The notes beneath the pieces are model-generated. The model worked only from the letters and a program-made list of their open reading frames with translations. It did not search any database and had not been told where the DNA came from. From positions 1-64,000 of the forward strand of contig NZ_JAMLJJ010000006.1 in assembly GCF_023736155.1 (NCBI RefSeq): 64,000 nt of DNA, written 5' to 3'. The stretch is from Larsenimonas salina (GTDB taxonomy: Bacteria > Pseudomonadota > Gammaproteobacteria > Pseudomonadales > Halomonadaceae). A program made the translations under genes and the position numbers. Positions 1 through 8,369 of the stretch are shown one piece after another. Position 1 is the first letter of the stretch; each line of letters starts with the position of its first letter.

Positions 1-45
1 CGCTTCAAGGCCTAGGCCGAGGGTCAGAATCTGCGTGCCGTCCAT
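1..45 (-). CDS. Transposase N-terminus, ISL3 family (partial)
   Basis: Fifteen codons are visible, reading MDGTQILTLGLGLEA, with an AGGAGGT ribosome-binding site eight bases upstream of the ATG at 45. This resembles the start of ISL3-family DDE transposases, which usually run to about 400 residues; the rest is outside the window. The protein would cut and join the element ends, one of which is seen at 97-123. No catalytic residue is visible here, so the call rests on the N-terminus together with the inverted repeat. Confidence 0.5.
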   Translation of the reverse strand, partial: MDGTQILTLGLGLEA

Positions 46-96
46 GTCGTACCTCCTGTCCATGTGGAGGTCATATCCTGGCCCAGCTCAGGGGGC

Positions 97-123
97 GAAT
101 TCCACACCCAGCGACGAAGAGCC
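97..123 (-). repeat. Candidate terminal inverted repeat of the ISL3-like element
   Basis: Read on the minus strand, the outermost 27 bases begin GGCTCTTCGTCGCTGGGTG. The flanking AT-rich octamer TAAAAATT at 124-131 could be one copy of the 8-bp target duplication typical of the family. The other copy is outside the window and cannot be checked. Confidence 0.5.
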
Positions 124-653
124 TAAAAATTAGTAACAGAGTCGCGCTCAAAATGGTTTTTATGACCTTGCCCCTTGATAACGAAGTTAGAAAATTCAGA
201 AGGTATTTTTGGGGCAGATTTACCAAAATAAGCAAACTCATTGGATATGAGAACTCGATCGGTAAACAAGACATCCCTAGCCAGATTCTCTTCGCTGATA
301 ATACCATTTGGCAAGCTGTGAAAAGAATCTATTTGACGTATTATACCATCACTATCGGTAAAGTAGATATTATCGCCATATTGCTGAAACATGCTTCCAT
401 ATAGATTTGGTTTTTTTGTGTCGTATATTGGATTATTCCAGTATTCGTTAAAATTGATAATTTTATCAATTTTCATCCAGTAAACTAAGAAGTTTTGCTT
501 TCCATAGTTTGCAGAACCTGTACCTATCACTACATCCCCGACGTTGGAAAACTTACGAATTCTAGGTTTACAATTAGCAAGCGTAAGAAACCCCCAAAAG
601 GGATTTGGAGCAAATCCCAGATCGTGTTCTACTACGTAAGAGTGTATTTTCAT
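123..653 (-). CDS. Nmad2-like protein (nucleotide modification associated domain 2)
   Basis: A 176-residue protein from the ATG at 653; the longer frame would use a GTG at 662 overlapping the upstream gene. It opens MKIHSYVVEHDLGFAPNPFWG and contains a VGDVVIGTGS segment, then YGDNIYF, RVLISNEFAYFG and GHKNHF. I recognise these as typical of the Nmad2 family, a small domain linked by comparative genomics to DNA base-modification and conflict systems; its biochemical role is not established. It is the last gene of the AT-rich cassette, two bases after the stop of the TIR-like gene, so translation is probably coupled. The stop codon TAG takes its final base from the IS end, so the original C-terminus may have been a little longer. 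Confidence 0.65.
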   Translation of the reverse strand: MKIHSYVVEHDLGFAPNPFWGFLTLANCKPRIRKFSNVGDVVIGTGSANYGKQNFLVYWMKIDKIINFNEYWNNPIYDTKKPNLYGSMFQQYGDNIYFTDSDGIIRQIDSFHSLPNGIISEENLARDVLFTDRVLISNEFAYFGKSAPKIPSEFSNFVIKGQGHKNHFERDSVTNF

Positions 654-655
654 TT

Positions 656-1057
656 TTAGCACTTATTTCTTTTAATGTCTTGATATCCAGATTTTTTGCC
701 ATCCGGTTTTTCCCACACCGCCTTCCCTTCTAAAACATTTTCCAATTCAGTTGATTCAAAAAAGATAGAAGAAAAACCGCCTATCGCAATTTCTTCTGGT
801 ATTTCACCTATATCCTCAACGTAAACTGCAATTACTTTCAATCCGATCTGATTACAAGATGCGATTGATTTTTTTATGTACTCACTTTCACCATTAGAAA
901 GCGGGTAAATGATTACAGCGACATCGCTTCTTACATCTACTTCTTCGCCACTAGAAAATAAACCATTTACAACACTATACTTTTTTGAAAAAAATTCTTT
1001 TAAAGTCGAAGAATCAAAACCATCTGGTCCGTCATTTAAAAAGTAAGCTTTTGGCAT
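656..1057 (-). CDS. Small TIR-like domain protein
   Basis: A 133-residue protein with a strong AGGAGGT ribosome-binding site before the ATG at 1057. The layout looks like a compact flavodoxin-like / TIR fold: a first strand with an FLNDG segment, a DVAVIIYPLSNGESEYI strand-helix, a KVIAVYVED strand and a C-terminal KRNKC tail that I associate with TIR-like proteins of bacterial defence loci. The ESEYIKK helix could hold the catalytic glutamate of an NAD-consuming TIR, but I cannot align it with certainty. It lies between a dCTP-deaminase-fold gene and an Nmad2 gene, which points to nucleotide-linked signalling or defence. No signal peptide or membrane segment is visible. Confidence 0.45.
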   Translation of the reverse strand: MPKAYFLNDGPDGFDSSTLKEFFSKKYSVVNGLFSSGEEVDVRSDVAVIIYPLSNGESEYIKKSIASCNQIGLKVIAVYVEDIGEIPEEIAIGGFSSIFFESTELENVLEGKAVWEKPDGKKSGYQDIKRNKC

Positions 1058-1101
1058 GTTACCTCCTAGTCTCTAAAGTATAAAATGCAAGCTATTTTTA
1101 C

Positions 1102-1746
1102 TCAAAAAAGCTTCAAAGCCACCCCTGCCACAACACTAATGAAAATACCAATAATAATAGCTTTAATACTGCGCTTAACATCAGTTGTACTTTTTTCTAT
1201 TTTTCTCATACGTAAGTCTAGCGAGCTTAAGGATGCACTATGTTGGGGTATTTGATTCATCAGGTCACTCTCAATTTTTTTAATACCATCTTTACCATAT
1301 GCATATTGAGCGCTTGACTCTTTTAACTCAGAAAACCAGATCAAAAAAATTCTTTCTTCACCTCGTAAAAAAATATCTTTCGAACCTGCATTAAAAACGG
1401 CAAATATAAGCTTGCCGTTATAACCAGGATCGACATGAAAACCGCTTACATTTACCAACCCTTGAACCTTAAATTTATTCTTAATATTTATTAACGCAAA
1501 AACATCCTCGGGTATTTTTACATTCTCTCTAGTCAAAAGGTAAGCAAACTGACCTGCAGGGATAACTAAGGTTGAATCTTTATCAAGCATTGTTGCTTCT
1601 TGCTGATCAGAATGATCATTAGATCTGCTAATAAAGGCTTCTGCGCCTAGAGTCATAGTATAGGCTGAGCAGTCAACATTTCTCTCATAGAATGGCTCAA
1701 ATATTTCTTTTCCGTTCCGTCTAACCCATTCTCCCCCGTAAAACAT
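1102..1746 (-). CDS. dCTP deaminase / dUTPase-fold protein with C-terminal membrane anchor
   Basis: A 214-residue protein. The ATG at 1746 follows a GGGGTGA ribosome-binding site and is preferred to a GTG at 1752. Residues about 20-150 show the trimeric dUTPase/dCTP-deaminase fold: a VDCSAYTMTLG strand, a KFKVQGLVNVSG segment and a HVDPGYNGKL motif followed by FAVFNAG. In true Dcd enzymes the last segment reads like LEFYNSG with a catalytic glutamate; here that position is alanine, and the arginine-serine dipeptide of the preceding loop is absent, so classical deamination is doubtful. A basic stretch precedes a hydrophobic helix (about 196-213), which should anchor the protein in the inner membrane. 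I infer a nucleotide-sensing or dNTP-modifying role in the cassette. Confidence 0.6.
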   Translation of the reverse strand: MFYGGEWVRRNGKEIFEPFYERNVDCSAYTMTLGAEAFISRSNDHSDQQEATMLDKDSTLVIPAGQFAYLLTRENVKIPEDVFALINIKNKFKVQGLVNVSGFHVDPGYNGKLIFAVFNAGSKDIFLRGEERIFLIWFSELKESSAQYAYGKDGIKKIESDLMNQIPQHSASLSSLDLRMRKIEKSTTDVKRSIKAIIIGIFISVVAGVALKLF

Positions 1747-1759
1747 AATCACCCCATTT

Positions 1760-2236
1760 TTATACTGAATATGGCAATCTATCTTCTAATTCTCTACGTC
1801 TATCACGCAAGCTATCTTCAATATTTATATTATTTTCTTCAAAAAAAATCAAAACCCAGCTAAAGATATTTTGATTTGCCTCAAGAGCAATCTCTCTAAA
1901 ATTTTCTAAATGGTCTATCTTTTCACATGCATCACAAAATCTTCCACTATAATCAGTGTAATTCAGAATTGAAGCTGGAACGCTACTGTCAAAAACCAAC
2001 TTTTGGTTAAGTGCATTGGCTGAGCTCAAACAAACCAAAAGTATATCAACAGCCGTCCGTCTTACTGGTATTTTTTCGTTTTCTCCACGTACTAACCTTC
2101 CTGAGTATTTAGCGAAGTGCAACCCATAATGCTTTAGCCTATCTACTCTAGAAAGAGAGATGATATCAAAATGATTCTTCATATCATGTTTATATTGCTG
2201 AGATTGCAAATCTCTAGCCACTGGTATATTCGCCAT
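1760..2236 (-). CDS. Helical protein of unknown function (possible MazG-like fold)
   Basis: First gene of the AT-rich cassette, 158 residues, predicted almost entirely alpha-helical. Helices such as VDRLKHYGLHFAKYSGRLVRG and RRTAVDILLVCLSSANALN resemble, in hydrophobic spacing, the all-alpha NTP pyrophosphatase (MazG/phage T4 Dcd-associated) fold. The acidic EExxE and ExxD metal-binding motifs of that family are not evident, so this is only a fold suggestion. It ends 13 bases before the start of the dUTPase-fold gene, consistent with one operon. Base composition is far below the backbone GC, as in the next three genes. Confidence 0.4.
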   Translation of the reverse strand: MANIPVARDLQSQQYKHDMKNHFDIISLSRVDRLKHYGLHFAKYSGRLVRGENEKIPVRRTAVDILLVCLSSANALNQKLVFDSSVPASILNYTDYSGRFCDACEKIDHLENFREIALEANQNIFSWVLIFFEENNINIEDSLRDRRRELEDRLPYSV

Positions 2237-2252
2237 AATTAGCCCTAATTTT

Positions 2253-2289
2253 AAAAAATTATCAAGTGATAAGGGCTACAATAGCCCTT
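2253..2289 (-). terminator. Rho-independent terminator of guaA (tandem hairpins)
   Basis: Reading on the minus strand after the guaA stop there is a perfect 8-bp hairpin (2271-2289, stem AAGGGCTA with a 3-base loop), a second 5-bp hairpin TTATC-ACTT-GATAA, and then six T residues. It separates guaA from the foreign cassette. A TATAAA element at 2293-2298 upstream of it could be a cassette promoter, which would instead place the hairpin in the cassette leader. Confidence 0.55.
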
Positions 2290-2337
2290 ATATTTATACA
2301 GCCTACCCTACATGCAAACTAATAATTTCCGTAGTAT

Positions 2338-3912
2338 TCACTCCCACTCGATCGTCGCGGGCGGCTTGCTGCTCACATCATACGTCACGCGCGAGACCCC
2401 GCTTATCTCGTTGATGATCCGGTTGGAGACCTTCTCGAGCAGCTCATACGGCAGGTGCGCCCAGCGGGCGGTCATGAAGTCGATGGTTTCGACCGCGCGA
2501 ATGGCAATCACCCACTCGTAGCGGCGGCCATCGCCAACCACGCCCACGGATTTCACCGGCAGGAACACCGCAAAGGCCTGGCTGGTCTTGTGGTACCAGT
2601 CGAAGTTATGCAGTTCCTGAATGAAGATGGCGTCGGCTTCGCGGAGGATGTCGGCGTATTCCTTTTTGACTTCACCGAGGATACGCACGCCAAGGCCCGG
2701 CCCGGGGAACGGGTGGCGGTAGACCATGTCGTACGGCAGGCCAAGCTCGAGGCCGAGCTTGCGCACTTCGTCCTTGAACAGTTCCCTGAGCGGCTCGACC
2801 AGCTTGAGTTTCATGGTGTCTGGCAGGCCGCCGACGTTGTGGTGCGACTTGATCACGTGCGCCTTGCCGGTTTTCGAGGCGGCGGATTCGATCACGTCGG
2901 GGTAGATGGTGCCCTGGGCGAGGAACTCGACGCCGTCGATCTTGGCGGCTTCGCGGTCGAACACGTCAATGAAGGTGTTGCCGATGATCTTGCGCTTGGC
3001 TTCGGGGTCGTTGACGCCTTCAAGCTTGGTCAGGAACTCGTCTTCGGCATCGACACGAATCACCCGCACGCCCATGTGGGAGGCGAAGGTGTCCATCACC
3101 TGGTTGCCTTCGTCCTTTCTGAGAAGACCATTATCGACGAACACGCAGGTGAGCTGATCGCCAATGGCCTTGTGCAGAAGCGCCGCGACCACCGAGGAAT
3201 CCACCCCGCCGGAGAGGCCAAGCAGAACGTGGCGATCACCGACCTGTTCGCGCACGCGCGCAGAGAGGTCTTCGATGATCTGCGCTGGGGTCCAGAGCTG
3301 CTCGGCCTGACAGATTTCGAGCACGAAGCGCTCGAGGATGCGCTGCCCTTGCAGGGTATGGGTCACTTCCGGGTGGAACTGCACGCCGTAGAAGCGTTTT
3401 TCTGCCCACGTCATCGCCGCGATCGGGCAGGTCGGGGTGGAGGCCGTGACCGTGAAGGTCTCGGGGGCGCGGGCGACCTTGTCGCCGTGGCTCATCCACA
3501 CATCCAGCATGGCGTTGCCGTCGTCGGCGATGTGGTCCTTGATGCCGTCGAGCAGTTCGTCATCGGCGATGACCTCGACCTGGGCGTAGCCGAATTCACG
3601 CTTTTCGGAGCCTTCGGTGGCGCCGCCGAGCTGCTCGGCCATGGTCTGCATGCCGTAGCAGATGCCGAACACCGGCAGGCCAAGTTCGAACACGCACTCG
3701 GGCGCGCGGGGGGAATCAAGCTCGGAGACCGATTCCGGGCCGCCGGAGAGGATGATGCCGTTGGGGTTGTACTCGCGAATCTCGTCTTCGGTGATGTCGA
3801 AGGCGCGCACTTCGGAGTACACGCCGAGTTCGCGCACGCGACGGGCGATCAGCTGGGTGTACTGGGAGCCGAAATCGAGGATCAGGATCTTGTGGGAGTG
3901 AATGTCTGTCAT
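2338..3912 (-). CDS. guaA: GMP synthase (glutamine-hydrolysing)
   Basis: Converts XMP, ATP and glutamine to GMP, the last step of guanine nucleotide synthesis, in the cytosol. The 524 residues match the family length. The N-terminal class I amidotransferase has Cys85 (in GICYGMQ) and the His180/Glu182 pair (FHPEV). The ATP-pyrophosphatase domain carries the P-loop SGGVDSS at 234-240, and the C-terminal dimerisation domain ends in IEWE. It lies 114 bases downstream of guaB in the same direction, with a hairpin between them. The 3' end of guaA is a known integration site for genomic islands, and the AT-rich cassette begins about 100 bases after this stop. Confidence 0.98.
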   Translation of the reverse strand: MTDIHSHKILILDFGSQYTQLIARRVRELGVYSEVRAFDITEDEIREYNPNGIILSGGPESVSELDSPRAPECVFELGLPVFGICYGMQTMAEQLGGATEGSEKREFGYAQVEVIADDELLDGIKDHIADDGNAMLDVWMSHGDKVARAPETFTVTASTPTCPIAAMTWAEKRFYGVQFHPEVTHTLQGQRILERFVLEICQAEQLWTPAQIIEDLSARVREQVGDRHVLLGLSGGVDSSVVAALLHKAIGDQLTCVFVDNGLLRKDEGNQVMDTFASHMGVRVIRVDAEDEFLTKLEGVNDPEAKRKIIGNTFIDVFDREAAKIDGVEFLAQGTIYPDVIESAASKTGKAHVIKSHHNVGGLPDTMKLKLVEPLRELFKDEVRKLGLELGLPYDMVYRHPFPGPGLGVRILGEVKKEYADILREADAIFIQELHNFDWYHKTSQAFAVFLPVKSVGVVGDGRRYEWVIAIRAVETIDFMTARWAHLPYELLEKVSNRIINEISGVSRVTYDVSSKPPATIEWE

Positions 3913-3954
3913 CAGTGAACCACTGTTTCAGGGGCTCGGCCGGAGCCCTGCTTT

Positions 3955-4006
3955 AAAAACAAAGAGGGAAGCGTGCGCTGGAATGAGTCCCCCGCAGCTT
4001 CCCTCT
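3955..4006 (-). terminator. Terminator or attenuator between guaB and guaA
   Basis: A perfect 10-bp stem (3963-3972 with 3997-4006) is followed on the minus strand by TTTGTTTTTAAA. It would end or attenuate guaB transcripts before guaA. A second GC-rich hairpin (GGGCTC/GAGCCC, about 3932-3946) sits in the guaA leader. Confidence 0.6.
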
Positions 4007-4026
4007 CCGGCTCGAAACGCTCGAAC

Positions 4027-5493
4027 TTAACCGCGGTAGTTCGGCGCTTCCTTGGTGATCTGCACGTCGTGCACGTGGGATTCGGCAAAGCCTGCGCCGG
4101 TGATCTTCACGAACTGGGGCACGGTGCGCATGGTTTCGATGTTGTCGCTTCCGGTATAGCCCATTGAGGCGCGAAGCCCGCCCATCAGCTGATGAACGAT
4201 GGCGCTCATCACGCCCTTGTACGGCACGCGACCTTCGATGCCTTCCGGCACGAGCTTCTCGACGCCCTCTTCCTTGCTCTGGAAGTAGCGATCCGACGAG
4301 CCCTGGGTCTGAGACATCGCGCCCATGGAGCCCATGCCGCGATATGCCTTGTAGGTACGGCCCTGATAGAGCTCGACCTCGCCCGGCGCTTCTTCGGTAC
4401 CGGCAAGCAGGCCACCGATCATCACGCAGTTGGCGCCGGCGGCAATCGCCTTGGCGATGTCGCCCGAGAAGCGGATGCCACCATCGGCGATCAGCGGAAT
4501 GCCGTACGCCTTCAGCGCATCGGCCACGTCAGACACGGCGCTGATCTGCGGCACGCCAACACCGGCGACGATGCGGGTGGTGCAGATCGAGCCGGGGCCG
4601 ATGCCGACCTTGACGGCGTCCGCGCCGGCTTCCGCCAGATCCTTCGCGGCGGCGGCGGTGGCGATGTTGCCGCCAATCACCTGCACCGCAGGGTAGTGTT
4701 CCTTGACCCATTTGACGCGGTCGAGCACGCCCTGGGAGTGGCCGTGGGCGGTGTCGACGACGATGACGTCAACGCCTGCTTCGGCAAGGGCGGTCACGCG
4801 GTCGGGAGTTTCCGGGCCGGTGCCGACGGCGGCGCCGACCAGCAGGCGGCCGTCGCTGTCCTTGGCGGCGTTCGGATAGGTGCGGGCCTTTTCGATGTCA
4901 CGCACGGTCACGAGACCGCGCAGCTCGAAGTCCTCGCTCACCACCAGAATCTTTTCGATGCGGTGCTGCTGAAGCTGCGCCTTGATGTCATCAAGCGGCG
5001 TACCCTCGAGCACCGTGACCAGTTTCTCACGTGGGGTCATGATGTCGGCGACCTGGTTGCCCACGTCCGGCTGGAAACGCATGTCGCGGCCGGTGACGAT
5101 GCCGACGAGCTTTTCACCCTCGACGACCGGGAAGCCGGAGTAGCCGTGTTCGTCGGCCATGGCCAGAAGATCCTGCAGCCGCGCCTTGGGGCTGACGGTC
5201 ACCGGGTCCTTGACGATCACGCTCTCGTGTTTCTTGACCTTCTTGACCGCAGCGGCCTGCTGGGCAATGGTCATGCTCTTGTGAATGATGCCGATGCCGC
5301 CTTCCTGGGCCATGGCGATGGCCAGGCGGGCTTCGGTCACGGTATCCATTGCAGAGGACACCAGCGGAATGTTGAGTTCGATATTACGGGTCAGGCGGGA
5401 TTTGAGGCTAACGTTCTTGGGAAGCACGTTAGAGTAGCCGGGAACGAGTAATACGTCGTCAAACGTAAGAGCTTCTTGCGCTATACGTAACAT
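4027..5493 (-). CDS. guaB: Inosine-5'-monophosphate dehydrogenase
   Basis: Oxidises IMP to XMP with NAD+, the committed step toward GMP. I place the start at the ATG at 5493 ([16 protein letters not shown]), giving the canonical 488 residues; the longer frame adds five residues without family support. Two CBS domains occupy about residues 90-205. The catalytic loop GPGSICTT has Cys304, and the mobile-flap and phosphate-binding GGIRFSGD segments are intact. It is divergent from xseA and followed by guaA. A promoter with a GC-rich discriminator is visible at 5548-5576, which suits stringent control of guanine synthesis. Confidence 0.98.
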   Translation of the reverse strand: MLRIAQEALTFDDVLLVPGYSNVLPKNVSLKSRLTRNIELNIPLVSSAMDTVTEARLAIAMAQEGGIGIIHKSMTIAQQAAAVKKVKKHESVIVKDPVTVSPKARLQDLLAMADEHGYSGFPVVEGEKLVGIVTGRDMRFQPDVGNQVADIMTPREKLVTVLEGTPLDDIKAQLQQHRIEKILVVSEDFELRGLVTVRDIEKARTYPNAAKDSDGRLLVGAAVGTGPETPDRVTALAEAGVDVIVVDTAHGHSQGVLDRVKWVKEHYPAVQVIGGNIATAAAAKDLAEAGADAVKVGIGPGSICTTRIVAGVGVPQISAVSDVADALKAYGIPLIADGGIRFSGDIAKAIAAGANCVMIGGLLAGTEEAPGEVELYQGRTYKAYRGMGSMGAMSQTQGSSDRYFQSKEEGVEKLVPEGIEGRVPYKGVMSAIVHQLMGGLRASMGYTGSDNIETMRTVPQFVKITGAGFAESHVHDVQITKEAPNYRG

Positions 5494-5547
5494 GTCGGAC
5501 ACGCCCAATGGTCAGGTTGTAGATGCGGCGGGAAAAGGTAATCGCGC

Positions 5548-5576
5548 ATTGTAAACCCTTGCCCGCCCGCGCACAA
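5548..5576 (-). promoter_or_regulatory. Sigma-70 promoter of guaB
   Basis: On the minus strand TTGTGC (5571-5576) and TACAAT (5548-5553) are separated by exactly 17 bases. The -10 box is followed by GCGCGAT, a GC-rich discriminator typical of growth-rate and ppGpp-regulated promoters. The start site would lie near 5541, giving a leader of about 48 bases. Confidence 0.6.
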
Positions 5577-5615
5577 TCCGAACCACAAACCTTCTTTTAT
5601 TTCAAACGGATAGAC

Positions 5616-6953
5616 ATGGCCGACTTACCTGAATCGCCCAACGCGCTGTCGGTGCACGAGCTCAACCGCAGTGCGCGCCTGCTGCTGGACCGCCATTTTG
5701 ACCTGGTGTGGGTCGAGGGAGAGGTCTCGACGGTCTCACGACCGGCCTCGGGCCATGTCTACTTCACCCTGAAGGATGAGCGCGCTCAGGTGCGCTGCGC
5801 GCTCTTTCGAACGAAAGCGATGTTCGTGCGCACCCCGCTCAATCAGGGCGATCAGGTCGCGGTGCAGGCGCGGGTGTCGCTGTTCGAGCCGCGGGGCGAC
5901 TATCAGCTGATCGTCGAGGCCGCCAAGCCCGCAGGCGAAGGCGCGCTTCTGGCTGCGTTCGAGGCGCTCAAGGCGCGTCTTTTAGAGGAAGGCGTGTTCG
6001 CCAATCAGCGGCCACTGCCCTACCCGCCCCGGCATCTGGGCATCGTGACCTCGGCCACCGGCGCCGCGCTTCAGGATGTGCTGGCCGTACTTCGAACACG
6101 CTGGCCGTTCATGGCGGTGAGCGTATTTCCGGTGCCGGTACAGGGCGGCGCGTCGGCACCGGCCATCGTCCAGGCGCTCGAGCGCGCCGCACGCGAGGAT
6201 AGCGTCGATGCGCTTTTGGTCACCCGCGGCGGCGGCAGCCTCGAGGATTTATGGGCGTTCAACGATGAAAGGCTTGCCCGGGCGATCTTTCAAAGCCCGA
6301 TTCCGGTGATGAGCGCCGTCGGCCATGAGGTCGACACCACCCTTGCCGATTTTGCCGCCGATGCCCGAGCGCCCACGCCGTCTGCCGCCGCCGAGCAACT
6401 GGTGCCGGATGCCCACGTCATCAAACAGCAGTTGGCCGCGTTGGCGCGGCGGCTGATGCGGGCAATGGATCACACCCTGATTCAGGCCAGTCAGCGGCTC
6501 GACCGCGCCCGGCTCTCGCTCAAGCACCCCGGCGAAAAGCTCGCCCAGCACCGCACCACGCTCGAACAGCTCGAGCGGCGGTTGAACTACGCGATCATGC
6601 AGATGCTGCGCCAGAAACGGCGTGACGTGGCGCTTCTGGAGGCGCGCCTCGAGCGGCAGCCGCCCCGGAAGACCGTTGAGCAGGCCGCGGCCCGGCTCGA
6701 ATCACTGGACAGGCGCCTGAGTGAGGCAATGGCGAGACAGAAAGACAGGCACGTTCGCACGCTCGAGGGTCTGGCGCACCGGCTTCATATCGTAAGCCCG
6801 CTGGCGACGCTGTCGCGGGGCTACGCCATTGCCGAAAACGCCGATAAAGAGGTGATCCGGCGCGCGAAGGACACGGCGCCGGGAGAGAAAATCACGATTC
6901 GGTTGGCGGAGGGGCGCGTCAGCGCCGAAATCAAACGGCGCTTTTCACGTTAG
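5616..6953 (+). CDS. xseA: Exodeoxyribonuclease VII large subunit
   Basis: Catalytic subunit of the single-strand exonuclease that degrades DNA to oligonucleotides in repair and recombination. The start at 5616 (MADLPESPNALSVHELNRS) fits the family; the frame is open upstream to 5523, but that extension overlaps the guaB promoter. The protein is 445 residues: an N-terminal OB-fold (about 20-110, WVEGEVSTV and GHVYFTLKD), the catalytic core with the conserved HLGIVTSATGAA, TRGGGSLEDLW and GHEVDTTLADFAAD segments, and a long coiled coil from about 280. It is divergent from guaB and convergent with glrR, with only 11 bases between the last two. No xseB is present here. Confidence 0.95.
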   Translation: MADLPESPNALSVHELNRSARLLLDRHFDLVWVEGEVSTVSRPASGHVYFTLKDERAQVRCALFRTKAMFVRTPLNQGDQVAVQARVSLFEPRGDYQLIVEAAKPAGEGALLAAFEALKARLLEEGVFANQRPLPYPPRHLGIVTSATGAALQDVLAVLRTRWPFMAVSVFPVPVQGGASAPAIVQALERAAREDSVDALLVTRGGGSLEDLWAFNDERLARAIFQSPIPVMSAVGHEVDTTLADFAADARAPTPSAAAEQLVPDAHVIKQQLAALARRLMRAMDHTLIQASQRLDRARLSLKHPGEKLAQHRTTLEQLERRLNYAIMQMLRQKRRDVALLEARLERQPPRKTVEQAAARLESLDRRLSEAMARQKDRHVRTLEGLAHRLHIVSPLATLSRGYAIAENADKEVIRRAKDTAPGEKITIRLAEGRVSAEIKRRFSR

Positions 6954-6964
6954 CAAGCCGTGCT

Positions 6965-8341
6965 TTACGCGTTAGATTGCCGGGGCGGCTCGGCGTCGCT
7001 TGCGACCTTGAAGCGCGCGGCCTCGAGGTCGTGCTTGGCAAGCAGCTTGTAGAAATCGGTGCGGTTGCGGCCGGCGATGCGCGCGGCCTGAGTCACGTTG
7101 CCGTCGGTCATCTTGAGCACCTTGATCAGATAGCTGCGCTCGAACCCCGCCCGCGCCTCATTGAATGACGGCAACACCGACTCATCGGAAGCCAGCGCCT
7201 GAGAGACCAGCCCCTGACTGATGATCGGCGAGGTCGAAAGCGCCACACACTGCTCGACCACATTGACGAGCTGGCGCACATTGCCGGGCCACTCGTAGCC
7301 GGTCAGAAGCGACAGCGCCTCCGGTGAAAAGCCGTTGACGCTTGACTGGTGGCGCGTCGCGATCTGCTTGACCAGATGCTTGGCCAGAAGCGGGATGTCC
7401 TCGGCGCGTTCGGCAAGCGATGGCAGGCGCAGATTGACCACGTTCAAGCGGTAATACAGGTCTTCGCGGAAATCGCCGTTTTGCATGCCCTGGGCCAGAT
7501 CGCGGTGCGTGGCCGAAATGATCCGGACATCGATCGGTACCGAGCGGGTGCTGCCAAGCGGGCGCACCTGGCGCTCTTGCAGTACGCGAAGCAGTTTGAC
7601 CTGAAGCGCCAGCGGCATATCGCCGATTTCATCGAGAAAGAGCGTGCCACCGTTGGCGGCCTGAAAGAGGCCATCGTGGGCATGAGAGGCGCCGGTGAAC
7701 GCGCCCTTGGCGTGGCCGAACAGCTCGCTTTCAAGGAGCTGTTCCGGCAGCGCGCCGCAGTTGATCGCAATGAAGGGCTGATGCGCTCGGCCACTCGCCC
7801 GGTGAATCGCGTTGGCCATCAGTTCCTTACCGCTGCCGGAAGGGCCGGTGATCAATACGCTGACGTCACTGCCGGCGACCATCTTGGCCTGATCCAGAAG
7901 CTGCTCCATCTGGGCGCTTCGGGTCACGATCGCTTCACGCCAGGTCAGGTCGTCCTGACCGACGTTGGGGGTCTGTTTGAGGGCCTCGGACACCGCCGTG
8001 AACAGCTCGTCCTTGTCGATCGGCTTGGTCAAAAAGCTGAAGACGCCTTTCTGGGTCGCGCTGACGGCGTCCGGAATCGAGCCGTGCGCGGTCAGAATGA
8101 TCACGGGGAGTCCCGGGTGGCGGCGCTGCACCTCGTGAAACAGCGCCATGCCGTCCATCTCGTCCATGCGCAGGTCTGAAAGCACCAGATCCGGGCGTTC
8201 GGTCTGAATGGCACTCAGCGCATCACGGCCGCTGCCGGCCGTGGTGACCTTGTACCCGCGGCTTTCCAGTCGCATGCTCAAAAGGCGTAACAGGCTCGCA
8301 TCATCATCGACGAGTAACAGATGGGCCGTAGCTGCAGTCAC
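6965..8341 (-). CDS. glrR: Sigma-54-dependent response regulator GlrR (QseF)
   Basis: Transcriptional activator of the GlrK-GlrR two-component system. The 458 residues contain a receiver domain (about 6-120, phospho-acceptor Asp in VLSDLRMDEMDG and conserved Lys in TKPIDKDE), an AAA+ domain with Walker A GPSGSGKE, the sigma-54-contacting loop GAFTGA and GGTLFLDEIGD, and a C-terminal Fis-type HTH (GNVTQAARIAGRNRTDFY). Order and content match E. coli glrK-qseG-glrR. In enterobacteria GlrR with sigma-54 activates glmY by binding TGTC-N10-GACA sites. A comparable sigma-54 promoter and site are visible upstream of glrK in this window, which suggests the circuit is conserved. Confidence 0.92.
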   Translation of the reverse strand: MTAATAHLLLVDDDASLLRLLSMRLESRGYKVTTAGSGRDALSAIQTERPDLVLSDLRMDEMDGMALFHEVQRRHPGLPVIILTAHGSIPDAVSATQKGVFSFLTKPIDKDELFTAVSEALKQTPNVGQDDLTWREAIVTRSAQMEQLLDQAKMVAGSDVSVLITGPSGSGKELMANAIHRASGRAHQPFIAINCGALPEQLLESELFGHAKGAFTGASHAHDGLFQAANGGTLFLDEIGDMPLALQVKLLRVLQERQVRPLGSTRSVPIDVRIISATHRDLAQGMQNGDFREDLYYRLNVVNLRLPSLAERAEDIPLLAKHLVKQIATRHQSSVNGFSPEALSLLTGYEWPGNVRQLVNVVEQCVALSTSPIISQGLVSQALASDESVLPSFNEARAGFERSYLIKVLKMTDGNVTQAARIAGRNRTDFYKLLAKHDLEAARFKVASDAEPPRQSNA

Positions 8342-8369
8342 CAGGGATCGCTCCTCTATCGGGCGTCGC

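Larger units (their letters stand above)
1..123 (-). mobile_element. Terminal part of an ISL3-like insertion sequence (truncated by window edge)
   Basis: The left edge holds the first 15 codons of a minus-strand transposase preceded by a strong ribosome-binding site, and then a short non-coding end. On the minus strand the element ends with a sequence beginning GGCTCTTCGTCGCTGGG, which resembles the GGCTCTT-type terminal inverted repeats of ISL3-family elements. The other end lies outside the window, so the family call rests on the end sequence and the short N-terminus only. Confidence 0.55.

Noticed and set aside
2455..3918. Long plus-strand ORFs opposite guaA, guaB, pnt, smc and ccm genes (for example 2455-3918 and 35111-37174)
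   Set aside because: They are antisense shadows of GC-rich coding genes, with no domain, no ribosome-binding site and codon patterns that mirror the real gene.
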